Below, piece after piece: positions 32,314 through 44,106 of a DNA stretch of 64,000 nt. Source of the stretch: Ypsolopha sequella (Eukaryota; Arthropoda; Insecta; Lepidoptera; Ypsolophidae). The notes beneath the pieces are model-generated. The model was not told where the DNA came from. It ran no database searches and worked only from the letters and a program-made list of their open reading frames with translations. Within the stretch, counting starts at the first letter, position 1. Every line of letters starts with the position of its first letter. A program made the position numbers and the translations under genes. The stretch is taken from NCBI GenBank assembly GCA_934047225.1, contig OW203997.1, positions 8,728,417 through 8,792,416 on the forward strand. The letters run 5' to 3'.

Positions 32314-33200
32314 ACCGTCATATTATACAAATGTATTTACAATAATATGTGAATTATTATGTAGTTTCGGTTTAATTACAGTAACGAGCAAACAGATATG
32401 TAATCCTGGTCATACTGTACAAATTACCCAAAGAATAATATACAAATTAAATATGAAATCACTTACCGTAAATTCTGGTTTCGTTTTGTGTTATCATTTA
32501 ACGAATTGGATCTTTTTGGCACAAGACAACCAAAGGATAAATACAGGCGGCGAATGAAAAAAACATGGAAAATTAATTTCTAACAAAGTGTCATTCGAAA
32601 ATGGCACCAGAGACTGGAAAGGGCAAAAGGCTAATGATTGGTTAGTACTGTAGTCATGCGACTCTACGTCAACCGTGATTGGCCAACTCAAAGGCATAAT
32701 GAACGCTACTGAGCCTTCGCCATACAAAATTGTGTTCAACACACTTTATTGTGGCGTAATTTTTCAGCAATAATAAGTCTTCTATGTTTTTTTCGTTCAC
32801 TGGGTACAGGCATTTCGTTTTATGCAGTCAATCAACTAAAATAGATTTTACTTTCCTTGAGGACGAAAAGCTTTCTTGAAGGTGACCCTGTTGTAGCATC
32901 TCATTTCTCTGACGACTAGAAGTAGGTAGATAGAAGGTCATGTGGTCGCAGTTTGTGTGATTTAATAGCTCTGCAACATTTTTCTAGCGAAAAGTGAAAT
33001 GAAAGTAAAATTCATAGAAAGTTTTCAAAATTGGTAAGGAAATGTGAAAATATTTTTTTATCTGTGGGTATGTTTGTTTGGGAAAGTTGTTCAGTGTGAT
33101 CAGTAGACTATGTGGTTACATTTCAGATACCTGTATATTTAAATACGGTTTAAACGTGAATAGTAGGGCCGAACCTCTGATTACATAGTATATTATTTTA
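32314..33200. other. Non-coding spacer
   Basis: Overlapping short frames on both strands near 32291-32742 are not convincing. Nothing shared with the rest of the window. Confidence 0.4.
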
Positions 33201-33473
33201 TATACAACGTGTAACAGAAAGGTGTAACCATAATTGAAGAGCTTATTCAGTCAATGGTATAGAACAGCTTTTAATACGGAACAAACCCTGTATCTCGAAA
33301 AAAAACATTTACTGTTTCATAGAAAAATATGCAATGCCGCTCGGCCGAAATGTATGGAAGGGCAGATTTCTTTTTTGAGATTTCAGGGTTGGCTCCATAG
33401 TAAAAGTTGTTCTATACCATTGACTTAATAAGCTCTTCAAATATGGTTACACCTTTCTGTTACACGTTGTATA
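33201..33473. repeat. Foldback element family C, copy 2
   Basis: tatacaacgtgtaacagaaa and ggtgtaaccata at the left are mirrored at the right, with inner arms agcttattcagtcaatgg. Matches the inner part of 1044-1440 and lacks its outer arms, so this copy probably shows the true unit. Confidence 0.88.
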
Positions 33474-35069
33474 TTATATTTCCGGACTATATTATATAGG
33501 TATATTTTGTATTATTATTTTATATGTATATTTAAGAAAACTTTATTTTTGTGCACTATTTTCACTAGTGTATGGTCACTAGTGGGCGACAGGAGGTAGT
33601 CGTTTCGTTTTAAAAGCATAATGTGGATATTTCTGTATTTAGTTTTTATTATATTTATGAAGTACTGGCTACTAATATAAATTGCATATAAATAAGCATA
33701 TACGTCTCATTTACTTTTTTTTATCCTAAACTTGTCTCATTGACATTTTAATTGTATTTAATAATTGTATTTTTACACGTATTTGAATTTTTTCGCATTC
33801 TCCATTTGTCAGTTCTGTGGATTATATCTTGTGTTGTACATAATAATTCTATTTTACATTCTACACGATATTTACTTAAGTACTGGAAGTGACTGATAAT
33901 TATTCCGAAAATTTTGTTTACCCGCATACAATTTTCTCCGATTTATTTCCGATGCTCGCTGATTCGGTACAACTATGACAAAGACGAATAATATACCGTA
34001 TCCTAAGGGCTGTTTGATGAAGTTATCATAACTGACATCATTCAATTGAAATCATCAAAATCGATTTCTTTGATACTTCGTTCGATTCACGTTAATTACT
34101 TTAACTACCAAAATATATATATATTTATGTATATAAAATGCATTTAGTTATACTGCAACAAATTAGTTTGGTTTTGTTTTTAATAAAAGATTATATTTTC
34201 TTATAATTTTATAAATTACCAAACAATGTATGAAAATTAAACATGTAACACAACACTGATTCTTTTTTCATAGACCATCTCCAGACATATCCATATTAAT
34301 AATGTCGTTTCTCATAAATGTGACGTAAGCGACTCCCTTCAGCCGCCCATTCATTATTTTAATTGGTTCCTCGATGGTTTTTGCTGTAAGAAATCTCTTA
34401 TTAGAGATAAGCTTACTCACATGTACATATCTTTTACTCTAACTGTCTGTGTTCGTATTTCTGTCTATACGATAAGGAATAAAGCAGAACAGGTATAAAA
34501 TAAAAATAAAAAATCTCTCTGACGTCATAACGTTTATCAGTGAATCATCATTATTCGTCCAGGCTTAAAACCAATAAACAAAAGATTTAAGATAATTGCA
34601 CCAAATTGAGATCAGCAATAATACGACAATCGAGTTCTGTCGAGGGTTCTGTACCCAAGTGCAAGCTCTTTTTTTGAATCTTCTATCTTTGAATCAATAT
34701 TAAGATTTAGTTTAACCTCCTTGGGCCTGGCGTCATATATACCTATATAATGCATAAACAAAAAAAAAATCCTTTGACAATCCTTTGAGTGCCGTCTAGC
34801 GTATGGCAAGCCAATTAACCAATTAATATGATTATTTCATGGAGAAAATATTCAGCTTCCGTACTTCCGATTTCTATTTCCCAATTTGCATTCAAACCAA
34901 CACTCTGAATTTAATAATGAAAACAAAAATATCCTGGGTCCTTAGGGCGTTAATAGGGACTTATTTTCTTTTTTATAAGTTGTTGATTTTTCGCTTTTAG
35001 AAGAAAAACAGCTCAATAAGCTTAAAAGTTTTCGAGTAATCTATTATATAAAATCGAATGAATGAATTG
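33474..35069. other. AT-rich spacer
   Basis: Contains tatatatatatttatgtata near 34115. Forward and reverse frames are short. No gene was recognised. Confidence 0.4.
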
Positions 35070-35300
35070 ACACTATATTGTACACAAAAGACATATAAAA
35101 GAAAACAGAGTATTGAAAACATAATTTTGTACAAAGGCGGACTTATCACTTAAAGCGATTTCTTCCAGCCAACCTTTGGGTGGCGAAGAAATTGTCACTA
35201 GAAAAGTAAAAATAGGGGGATAGACGTAACAGATAGAGTAATTTAAATGAAAATCAATAAAGTGTAAGTACAAATAACCTACCAAATGAAACTTAATTTT
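35070..35300 (-). repeat. LINE 3' UTR fragment (CR1/L2-like), copy 2, diverged
   Basis: tgtacaaaggcggacttatc, acttaaagcgatttcttcc and agccaacctttgggtgg correspond to tgcctggaag...gccgcc on the opposite strand, as at 23440-23600 and 41085-41440. Confidence 0.65.
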
Positions 35301-36135
35301 AATAGATACCATAGACTTACATCGAAATGCTAGAAAGGGACAACATTCACGGGAAAGAGTGAGATGGCGCTCTAGTCTCTACACACCTTTGTGTGCGCGT
35401 ATCACTCACACGAACGCCAAAATCGCGAAAAAAAATTATGCAATTCGATGCCTTGGTTTTAAATAATGAAGAACGGTATAAACAATATGGGTTACAGAAA
35501 CGTCAGATCTGTATGACATGTCTAAACGGCCGTTCATACTGTTTTGTGTTTGCAAAAATGTAACATCATACAATGCAATTTTAAATGGAAATTGAACATC
35601 AAATAATTTTTCCAGATAATTAATAAATTTCATATTAATTAATTAGTTCTGGAGATTATCATCAAACTCACAAACATCTCTTCTCTATGATTCAAGAGTT
35701 TCAAGGTTTTTTTAAATAATAATAATTATAGTTGTATATAAATAAACCAAAGAACCGAAGGCTGCAGTTTATCAAGAGAACCCTATAAAAAGCATAACTG
35801 TTTCTTGTTAAGGAAGTCACTGATCTAGTTCGTAGCTCATTACTTTTTGTCTGTTTGTTTTTGCCAATCTTTTATGTTTATATTTAGTTTTGTTTTGCTC
35901 ACGATTATCGCTAATGATGCATGAAATAATGGTTTATTAGTTTTTTCGTCGGTGACTTTGGTTCCTCAATTCTCAGACCTTGGTATGTCCAGATGTGCTT
36001 TTTTTGGAGCTAAGAATATAAGCGCAAAGCTTTTCTTTGATCTTACCGGTCTCTTAAGCTCTCCCTCAAATATGTGTTTTTTTATTAAACTTGGCATTAG
36101 AATTCAATATTACCTTCTCAATTTAATTTATTAAT
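35301..36135. other. Non-coding spacer
   Basis: gagtgagatggcgctctagt near 35357 is a word often seen in moth repeats. A forward frame at 35952-36134 has no recognised domain. Confidence 0.35.
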
Positions 36136-36300
36136 ACCTTCAAATTCAAATTCAAATCATTTATTGCAATGTCACAAGTTTTAAAGGATCTTACATAACT
36201 ATAAAAGTACAGGTGACGCCCTGTAGGGGCATAGCAATCATGAGAGGGCTACTAGATGCCTCTTAAGTACCTACATAATATTAAAGATCATTCATTCCTA
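36136..36300 (-). repeat. LINE tail fragment (ttgaatttgaa type)
   Basis: cttcaaattcaaattcaaat, catttattgcaatgtcac and acgccctgtaggggcatag read on the minus strand as a LINE 3' UTR followed by a (ttgaat)n tail, as seen in many Lepidoptera. Confidence 0.6.
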
Positions 36301-36521
36301 GCTAGGTCAATATAGTATAATAGTTTAGTTAAGCCTATGTTAAATTTGTTAGTGTTGTTATATATTATTCCATTTTAATTAATTGTTCACAGTAATATTA
36401 CGATTTATTCAGTTATCTATTTTCGACAACAATTGAGGAGCAATATACAGGTTGATTGGTAATACGACCTATTCCTTTAAAGGGGTTATACTAGGGATCA
36501 TTTCCAACAAATAATGCCTAT

Positions 36522-37663
36522 TGTAGCATTCGCTACAAGTATTCAACCTTTTTATATATTTTTAGTCTTTCTTTATCGTTGGCTGCTTTTCTGAATTTTC
36601 GAATTCAAATAGTTAGAATGATCTTGTCAGATTTTTTTTTGTTATTTTTCTCATATCAAAGAAGATCGTGACAGAGGAAGGAAATTTGCCACAAGAAATT
36701 TAAAATATCAAATTTTAAAACTATATCTTATCTATAACTTATATAGAAACAGAGCGCAATTGCCCTGAGCATTGTGTAAACCAGTTTTCCTGCATTTCCC
36801 GGTAAGTTTTGTGTAATTTTGGTTTCATTCTCTGAAAATCCTTTTTGTCCCGTTTCCAATACGTTAATTTCCTTTCCCTCGTTTCATAAGCATGTCTTGA
36901 CGCCGTTGTTTTATTTCTTTACAGCGACCCTTCGGGATTATTTTTTTAAAGGGTTTCTGGGTCTCCCTAGTTTGATTATCCCATCCGCCATCTCGTACGG
37001 TTGTACCTATTGAGGCCTGATGTAAGGACCACGTCCCTGGTGAGCTAAAGCTTCCGATACTAAAATTGAAATCGCCAAGCTTCATCGACTGCTCCCGGGA
37101 ACACCGGAAACTCCCAAAGTCACGAAGAGACCCTTACCAGGTTTTTAATATCTGTAGCTTAATATTCAGCATCGATTATTTTTATTCCTTAGTGTAAAGC
37201 TAGATAACGATTGCTCGTAACACCTTATTATTACGTTTTTCTTTCGGATCAAGAGTTATCAAAACTTCCGTGAAATCTTAGTTTAAAGGATCCTATAAAC
37301 TAGTGTCGACAACCAAATTTAAAATCCATTATTTTATGAATAAATGCGTCGTTCAAGCTAAAAGGAAATTAAAATCTTAAATAAGTGGAATTTGGCATAA
37401 TAATTTTTTGATCTAAGAATTTCCTTTGTAGCGATTCTCTTCTGATATTATTGTTCTTTTGTACCATATTTTTCTTACCTCGGTTTTGTTGTTTTTGTGT
37501 ATTTTAAGATAAAATTATACGGTTTATTCATCCAGGTTTACCTCTTTTTTTGGCTGTCACCAGGCTTGCCTGGTGGCAGTCCAAATTCAATTCGAAATTA
37601 CGTTCGTAGTATGTGGTAGCTAAAAAAAATAAATAATTTTTTTTTTTTAAAAATAACGCTACA
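36522..37663 (+). mobile_element. 5' long terminal repeat, 1142 bp
   Basis: Runs from TGTAGCATTCGCTAC to AACGCTACA, with TG...CA ends inside a short inverted repeat (tgtagc/gctaca). The equivalent at 39301-40442 has the same length, and I noted no difference between them by eye. It is preceded by CTAT (36518-36521). Frames inside are the same in both LTRs and are not considered genes. A 12-bp-arm hairpin, ctgtcaccaggcttgcctgg followed by tggcag, lies near its 3' end (about 37554-37580). Confidence 0.95.
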
Positions 37664-37667
37664 TTGA

Positions 37668-37679
37668 TGGCGCCCGAAC
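37668..37679 (+). promoter_or_regulatory. Primer-binding site, tRNA-Lys type
   Basis: tggcgcccgaac starts 4 bp after the 5' LTR and matches the first 12 bases complementary to the 3' end of tRNA-Lys(UUU). The next bases (aaaagg) no longer match. It fixes the element's orientation as plus. Confidence 0.88.
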
Positions 37680-38639
37680 AAAAGGTAAGTACGGTTTTCT
37701 GAATATTACTTGCTGTACTTTAACGTTTTTTTCTCAATTCGACGGTGGTGTCTACGCTTTCGTAGACTAATTTTCCAACCTACTAAATTTTGTTTGTTTT
37801 CAGGCAGCGTTTTCTCTTCTAAGGAACCCCAATACCAAGCTGTCGAAAGGAACCAAATTTTTCCACGAAGAATATTTTTTGTCTTTATGAGTACCCTTAA
37901 TTTGTGAAATCTATGTTTTGCAAATTTTAATAAAGGAATAAAGTATTTACACACTTTTTGTGTATTACCTGTTTTATTTGTGTGTGTATATTATCCTATC
38001 CCTAACCTAATTTCCTTATGTATAGTTAGGTAGGACCTGCAGGTAAGTGCATTTCAATATTTAGTAGCCTATTGCTTTCCATATCTATCATTAATAATTG
38101 TTACCTGTTCTAGTAAATAAATTACACTGAGTTTTCAAGTCAAATAAATTTATTGTAATTTATCCATAAATGTGGTAGTTACTAGTTAAACATATTTATT
38201 GTGTTTCTAGCATAATTGTTGATACCAGTAGATCCGGGTGGTCACTTTATTCGTTTCCTGTTGATCCCTAATCCAATATAGGCAATCTCATTTCGTTACA
38301 AAATTTTCACAATAATATTGAGATTGTCTCTTCCTTGCAAGAAATTTTGTCGCAAATCCTCGAATTAATCTTTTTGTTTTTACAGAACAAATGTTATATT
38401 TTTCCTGAAAAGATTTTACAATTGCTGAAATCTTTGTTTACATTTTCAGACTTGTCAACTGTCAAAGTCGACATTTGAATATTTGTCTATTATTTTGAAC
38501 TTTCTGGTTTACATTTTTTAACAAACTATTTTCGCTGTATGGAGGTCAATTGAATAGCAAAACCTTTTTTTGCACATATTATTGCGGCTTCCGATTTACA
38601 CTATTTTTGATAAATTCTCCCTTTTTGTTAAATAATGTA

Positions 38640-39080
38640 TCCTTTCGATTTTAATTTGTTGGCTCTTGGTTTGATGATTGTTGATTTGTTGGTTATTTGT
38701 TTTGTTGATTGTTAGTTTGTTGGTTGTTGATTCGTTGGTAGTTAATTTGTTGGTTGTTGGTTTGTTGGTAGTTATTTGTTGGTTGTTGATTTGTTGGTAG
38801 TTAATTTGTTGGTTTTTGGATTGTTGGTTGTTGAGTTGTTGGTTTTTAGATTGTTGTTTTGTTGATTTGTTGGTTTTTAATTGGTTTGTTCTTGTTTTGT
38901 TCATTGTTGGTTTGGTAGTTGTTAGTTTGTTGGTTGTAGATTTGTTGATCGTTAATTTGTTGGTTGTTGATTTGTTGGTTGTTGAGTTGTTGGTTGTTGT
39001 TTGTTGGTTGTTAGTTTGTTGGTTATTGATTTGTTGGTCGTTAATTTGTTGTTTAGTGGTTTGTTAGTGTGTTGGTTTGT
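38640..39080 (+). repeat. Irregular GTT-rich tandem repeat inside the LTR element
   Basis: Made of variants of gttggttgttgatttgttgg and ttggtagttaattt over about 440 bp. Open frames on both strands here (polar Asn/Gln on one, hydrophobic on the other) follow from the repeat. Confidence 0.88.
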
Positions 39081-39300
39081 CCTTCTTCAGGCAGCAACGG
39101 AGCAACGTTTCTACGTGATTGTTGCCTGAAGATAGTTTGTGGGTCAGAGAGCGATATAGGCTACTACCTTGTTTTTACTTAATCAAGTCCTTTTGTTTCA
39201 AGGCATTTTGATTAGTCTAGGTGTTTATTCGATTGTTTGCCCTTCTGGAAGTTAATTTCCTTTAAGCTAGTTTAAATTTTTTTGTGTCGTTTGAGGATAT

Positions 39301-40442
39301 TGTAGCATTCGCTACAAGTATTCAACCTTTTTATATATTTTTAGTCTTTCTTTATCGTTGGCTGCTTTTCTGAATTTTCGAATTCAAATAGTTAGAATGA
39401 TCTTGTCAGATTTTTTTTTGTTATTTTTCTCATATCAAAGAAGATCGTGACAGAGGAAGGAAATTTGCCACAAGAAATTTAAAATATCAAATTTTAAAAC
39501 TATATCTTATCTATAACTTATATAGAAACAGAGCGCAATTGCCCTGAGCATTGTGTAAACCAGTTTTCCTGCATTTCCCGGTAAGTTTTGTGTAATTTTG
39601 GTTTCATTCTCTGAAAATCCTTTTTGTCCCGTTTCCAATACGTTAATTTCCTTTCCCTCGTTTCATAAGCATGTCTTGACGCCGTTGTTTTATTTCTTTA
39701 CAGCGACCCTTCGGGATTATTTTTTTAAAGGGTTTCTGGGTCTCCCTAGTTTGATTATCCCATCCGCCATCTCGTACGGTTGTACCTATTGAGGCCTGAT
39801 GTAAGGACCACGTCCCTGGTGAGCTAAAGCTTCCGATACTAAAATTGAAATCGCCAAGCTTCATCGACTGCTCCCGGGAACACCGGAAACTCCCAAAGTC
39901 ACGAAGAGACCCTTACCAGGTTTTTAATATCTGTAGCTTAATATTCAGCATCGATTATTTTTATTCCTTAGTGTAAAGCTAGATAACGATTGCTCGTAAC
40001 ACCTTATTATTACGTTTTTCTTTCGGATCAAGAGTTATCAAAACTTCCGTGAAATCTTAGTTTAAAGGATCCTATAAACTAGTGTCGACAACCAAATTTA
40101 AAATCCATTATTTTATGAATAAATGCGTCGTTCAAGCTAAAAGGAAATTAAAATCTTAAATAAGTGGAATTTGGCATAATAATTTTTTGATCTAAGAATT
40201 TCCTTTGTAGCGATTCTCTTCTGATATTATTGTTCTTTTGTACCATATTTTTCTTACCTCGGTTTTGTTGTTTTTGTGTATTTTAAGATAAAATTATACG
40301 GTTTATTCATCCAGGTTTACCTCTTTTTTTGGCTGTCACCAGGCTTGCCTGGTGGCAGTCCAAATTCAATTCGAAATTACGTTCGTAGTATGTGGTAGCT
40401 AAAAAAAATAAATAATTTTTTTTTTTTAAAAATAACGCTACA
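39301..40442 (+). mobile_element. 3' long terminal repeat, 1142 bp
   Basis: Same length and ends as the 5' LTR. It is followed directly by CTAT (40443-40446), completing a 4-bp target duplication. Two LTRs that look the same imply a recent insertion. Confidence 0.95.
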
Positions 40443-40817
40443 CTATCAACTAAGGGTCGAAAATGATAATTTTTTTTCAAGTAAAACACGACGATATTTC
40501 AAAAATTACAACATAAAAAAGGTTTTCTTTCCACTTAAGACCTTTTAATTCTGAGATTATGGGAATTCAGAGCACGTATTTTTTTATAAATCATCACTCA
40601 TCTATCATTTATCAGAAATATAATAAATAAGTGCTGAGAGAGGAATAGTTATTTTTAAATTATTTATTTTTGGTTATTAGTCTGAAAGTTTGAAAAATAA
40701 TACAAAAACCTTCGGAGACCATTCATTTTCGACACCTAGTTGATAGGACTTAATTTGTTGGAAATGATCTCTAGTATAACCCCTTTCAAGGAATAGGTCG
40801 AATTACCAATCACCCTG

Positions 40818-41084
40818 TATATTATGTATGTGTGGAGCACGATCGCATCTTGTGAAATTTCACGTGATTTTCTTTAACAATTTTTAGGACTTTTTGATTT
40901 TTTTACTTTTCCTCTTATTAAATTCGTTCTATTTGGAGGTGAATTATGTTTCTATAAGAAATCTATAGAGATACCATTACTACAGAAGAGCTAACCAGTG
41001 TCAATTCAGACATTGAAAAATACAAATCACTTCAAAATAAAAGTGAAGCAATTTTTTTCAACAGAGTACCCATCTTTACCAATT
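40818..41084. other. Short spacer
   Basis: AT-rich, no feature recognised. Confidence 0.4.
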
Positions 41085-41440
41085 ACCAATTTTATTATAA
41101 TTTTTGTATGTTTATTTATTATTTATATATGTATGTGTATATTTTATAGGTATGGTATGTATTCATTTATTTAAGTATATTCATGTATTTTTATATGTAA
41201 GTTTATGTCTTAGATATTTAGGTTTATATTTTAATCTTGATCTCCCTATTATTTTCTGGTTAGTATTTACATCTCCACATGTTAATTTGTTCATCTTTCT
41301 GTTAGCTACCAAGAGTTGCCTGGAAGATATTGCTATTAGCAATAAGTGCCGCCCTTTTACACCATGTTTAATTGTTTCTTTTTCTTTTAAGTTATTTGTG
41401 TAAATGTGCAAAAAGTGTTATAAATAAAATAAAATAAGAG
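41085..41440 (+). repeat. LINE 3' UTR (CR1/L2-like), copy 3
   Basis: tagctaccaagagttgcctg, gaagatattgctattagcaa and taagtgccgcccttttac, then a T-rich 3' end with gttataaataaaataaaat as tail. It is the least damaged of the three copies and shows the plus orientation. Confidence 0.72.
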
Positions 41441-43074
41441 TTACAATAATGCCCACTCCAATATTATTCGTTAATCCTTGCTCAAAACATATCATGGTAA
41501 CGAGAGCGGCATGCTGTCTGGCGAATTGTATTTTTAGCGATCCGTAATCAAATGGTTCACACGTAGTAATTGATTATCATAATCGCAAATGTCAACACTT
41601 CGCTCAAGGTAATCTTTAATTAGAATCTTGGATTTCAACAGTACTTATTTTATATTTAGTGCTGTCATTGCGTGGATTAAAAATATCAAGATCGAATTAT
41701 GTAACGTCAATTTCTGTTAGGCTTGCAAATCATGTTTTGCACTTATACTTAAGGATTTTTACACGAATTTTCCAAAAAAAGGAGTGTATTGTTTTCAGGG
41801 TTCATGTATGTATTTTTCTTTATTCCATCATATCTTCTGGACGCTTAAACCAATTTGGATGAATGAGGTGTCATTAGAATCTCCATACCATCCGGATTGG
41901 CACTGGGTATAAAAGTATGAAATAAAAGCAAATAATAAAAAATATAAAAAAACGCGACTGCCACAATTTCATGAATAAACTTAGTAACGACACCCATTGC
42001 AGTCGGGGGACATACAAAACAACACGTATTCAATGTAGAGCTTTTTCATATTTTTCATTATTATGAGTGGTATATGTATGAGACACAAAAAAAAGAAAAA
42101 ACTGCCCTAAAAGTGTCCAAATAAGTGTCCTTACACATGAAATCGGCGTTTTGTCAAACTGGCCACTTTGAACTCAAATATCTGGCGTTTGGCTAGGAAT
42201 TCCAAATTCAAACTGATTTCAATTTTAGGCTTGTGTATTTGTGTTTCGATTAAGTGATTCTTTTGTTTTCACGCCATTTGATTTTTCCTTGACATCGCGG
42301 TCTGTTCGTTCACAATATGGAAACCTCAAAATATCGCGTTAGTTTATTAAAATATAATAATATTATAGGATATCTATGGTACTAACAATCATAAAGTACG
42401 TATTATTTTGCTTCTTCAGATAAGAAATAAATATCTAATCTAGTAATCAATAAAAAATAATCACCGACACGCTTTTCGACTCACAGTATAAATTTAAAAA
42501 TGGCTTAGTAAAGAAAACTTACTACAGAACACTTTAAGCCTGATGTTTCGTACATGCCAAATTTTTTCCTTTCGTAATTGGGACACAAACTTTTTGTCCC
42601 AATCAGCTTGATTGTCACAAAAAACATATATAACAAGTTCCGATGAAAAGACTAGTCAATAGGTCTAATAAGATAAATAAGTATACGGTTTGTTACTAGG
42701 TACCTAAAATTATGTCTTTTATAATTGGCCTAATTTGAGACTAGTTTTTGCCCAACGTCTAGAGATTTTGGTTAAGGATGGTCGCCATGACGTGACTAAC
42801 TCAGTTGTGGGCGAGGCCAAATATCATATTGTTTCATTTCGGTATAAGGTGCACGATTCATGAAGCTTGCGAGGACAATATAATCGTGCCGATTTTGTCG
42901 CCGGCGCATAATTGAAAACTTGTTTCAGGAGAAACCACATTTTGGCAAGACAGTGGACGTTTTCAAACATTATTTTTGGTTATTATTAATCTAGATAACA
43001 TTTTCAATGTCCGACCTGTATTAAATTTTTAATTTTATCTGAAACAATAATAGCACACTCGGCTACATTTTTGG
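41441..43074. other. Non-coding spacer
   Basis: No gene. ccatttgatttttcc and gacatcgcggtctgttcg are isolated. Frames at 41659-42033 overlap on both strands and are unconvincing. Confidence 0.4.
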
Positions 43075-43205
43075 TAAACAACCGTTGAATTTACGTATTT
43101 TAGGGGTTTTTTGTTAAGATATCACTCAAATTTTACGGTTTTTAGTGAGACTTAAACATAGGTCTAAATAATGTCAACGGACTCTGCCTAAAATATTATA
43201 ATAAC
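43075..43205 (+). repeat. Unsplit copy of the repeat at 11470-11905
   Basis: ccgttgaatttacgtatttt, aggggttttttg, cttaaacataggtctaaata and cctaaaatattataataac run without interruption, which shows the pre-insertion state of the other copy. Confidence 0.8.
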
Positions 43206-43303
43206 ATTCTTTAATAAATATATAATATGCCTCCATTAGCTTTTTATTTGGAATTACACATATATAACTTTAAATATATATAATAAATAAAAGAAAATTT
43301 TAA

Positions 43304-43348
43304 ACTTGAAATATATTTCGGCCCTTAGTAGGCCGTCCTCAGTCAAGT
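43304..43348 (-). ncRNA. Hammerhead-like ribozyme core 4
   Basis: Minus strand: acttga, ctgagga, cggcc, loop tactaag, ggccg, aaatatatt, tcaagt. Stem I acttga/tcaagt is a perfect 6 bp and stem II is ggcc/ggcc. CUGAGGA and GAAA boxes are intact. The base before the 3' strand of stem I is U, an allowed cleavage nucleotide. Same class as cores 1-3 and 5. Confidence 0.6.
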
Positions 43349-43459
43349 ATACTTGAAATAAAATTACCTTTATATAGCCATATTTATTTATATAGCCAAA
43401 TTCATTAGGTAAGTGCTCATTATCAAGATTCGATAACCCTTTTTGTGGAATACGTAAAT

Positions 43460-43620
43460 TACATTTTTCGTGTTCCCCACGAACGTAAGCCCAGCTCCGG
43501 GTCTATTAATATGGGAGGTCAACATGTTATTTTGGGAAAATAGCAAAAAGTGTTATCGATTCGTGATACTTACCAAGCCTCTTGTATGAATTTGGGTGCA
43601 CAAATGAATGTCACCTTGTA
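43460..43620 (+). repeat. Dispersed repeat family I, copy 1
   Basis: cgtaagcccagctccgggtc, gggaggtcaacatgtta, gtgttatcgattcgtg and cacttaccaag-like text match 49965-50135 in the same orientation. Class unknown. Confidence 0.6.
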
Positions 43621-43642
43621 CAGAGTGTCAAGATGAATAAAT

Positions 43643-44010
43643 TTGCGGAAGCCGAAAACTGGCGACAGTACTAGAACAAACGAACAACTTTCCGTGAAAA
43701 AAATTGAGAAATCGAGAAAAAAATATCTGTTGAAACATTTTGGTCGGGTAGCTATGTAATTTTTCTATGGAATAGCTGATTTTTTTTCGTGATTCGATAC
43801 GAGTAGTTAGCTTCATAGTAAAAGTTAGTTAAAAGTTAATAATATAAAGGTAAAAATGAAAATTTTACCTTTATATTATTAACTTTTAACTAACTAAAAC
43901 TACATTAAAAATCTTATATAAAAAAGAGACAAATATATATTTATCAAAAAACTTCATAGTGAAAGTTATTTGTACGGACGAGTACTATTACCAGTTTCCG
44001 GCTTCCGCAA
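43643..44010. repeat. MITE family A, copy 3
   Basis: Left end ttgcggaagccgaaaactgg is mirrored by ccagtttccggcttccgcaa at the right, with agtact and gacgagtactatt inside. The shared words acattttggtcgggtagct and ttttctatggaatagctga identify the family. It contains an additional perfect palindrome (43823-43895). Confidence 0.82.
43823..43895. repeat. Perfect palindrome inside MITE A copy 3
   Basis: agttagttaaaagttaataa and tataaaggtaaaa are followed, after a few bases (atgaaaa), by the exact complement. The arms are 33 bp. Copies 1 and 2 lack it, so it arose or was inserted here. Confidence 0.9.
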
Positions 44011-44106
44011 CATAATCTTAACACTCAGTATATCCAGATTATATATATAGACAGAAATTACGTACAGGACATTAGTAGTTGCGGTATGCAACGAAAACAA
44101 CTCGTA

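Larger units (their letters stand above)
37664..39300 (+). mobile_element. Internal region of a non-coding LTR element
   Basis: The 1637-bp internal region has no gag, protease, reverse transcriptase or integrase frame, so the element is non-autonomous and must use proteins of another LTR element. Just behind the primer site is aaaaggtaagta, a consensus-like splice donor, and at about 37790-37803 ttttgtttgttttcag, a consensus-like acceptor. A hairpin cttcaggcagcaac/gttgcctgaag lies at 39087-39129. No clear polypurine tract precedes the 3' LTR. Confidence 0.85.
36448..40817. mobile_element. MITE family H, copy 1, split by an LTR retrotransposon
   Basis: 36448-36521 and 40447-40817 together form one MITE with arms of about 70 bp: caggttgattggtaatacga, cctattcctttaaaggggtt and its complement ending attaccaatcaccctg. 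Flanking words tata/tata suggest a TA-type duplication. The same MITE, unsplit, is at 61883-62304, where the word aatgcctatcaactagg shows the empty target site of the LTR element. Confidence 0.88.

Noticed and set aside
36819..37085. Reading frames repeated identically at 39598-39864
   Set aside because: They are inside the two LTRs; repetition reflects LTR identity and not a gene family. No known domain.
38596..39067. Reading frames of about 100 and 83 residues on opposite strands
   Set aside because: Both come from the GTT-rich tandem repeat of the LTR element (Asn/Gln-rich one way, Leu/Val-rich the other).
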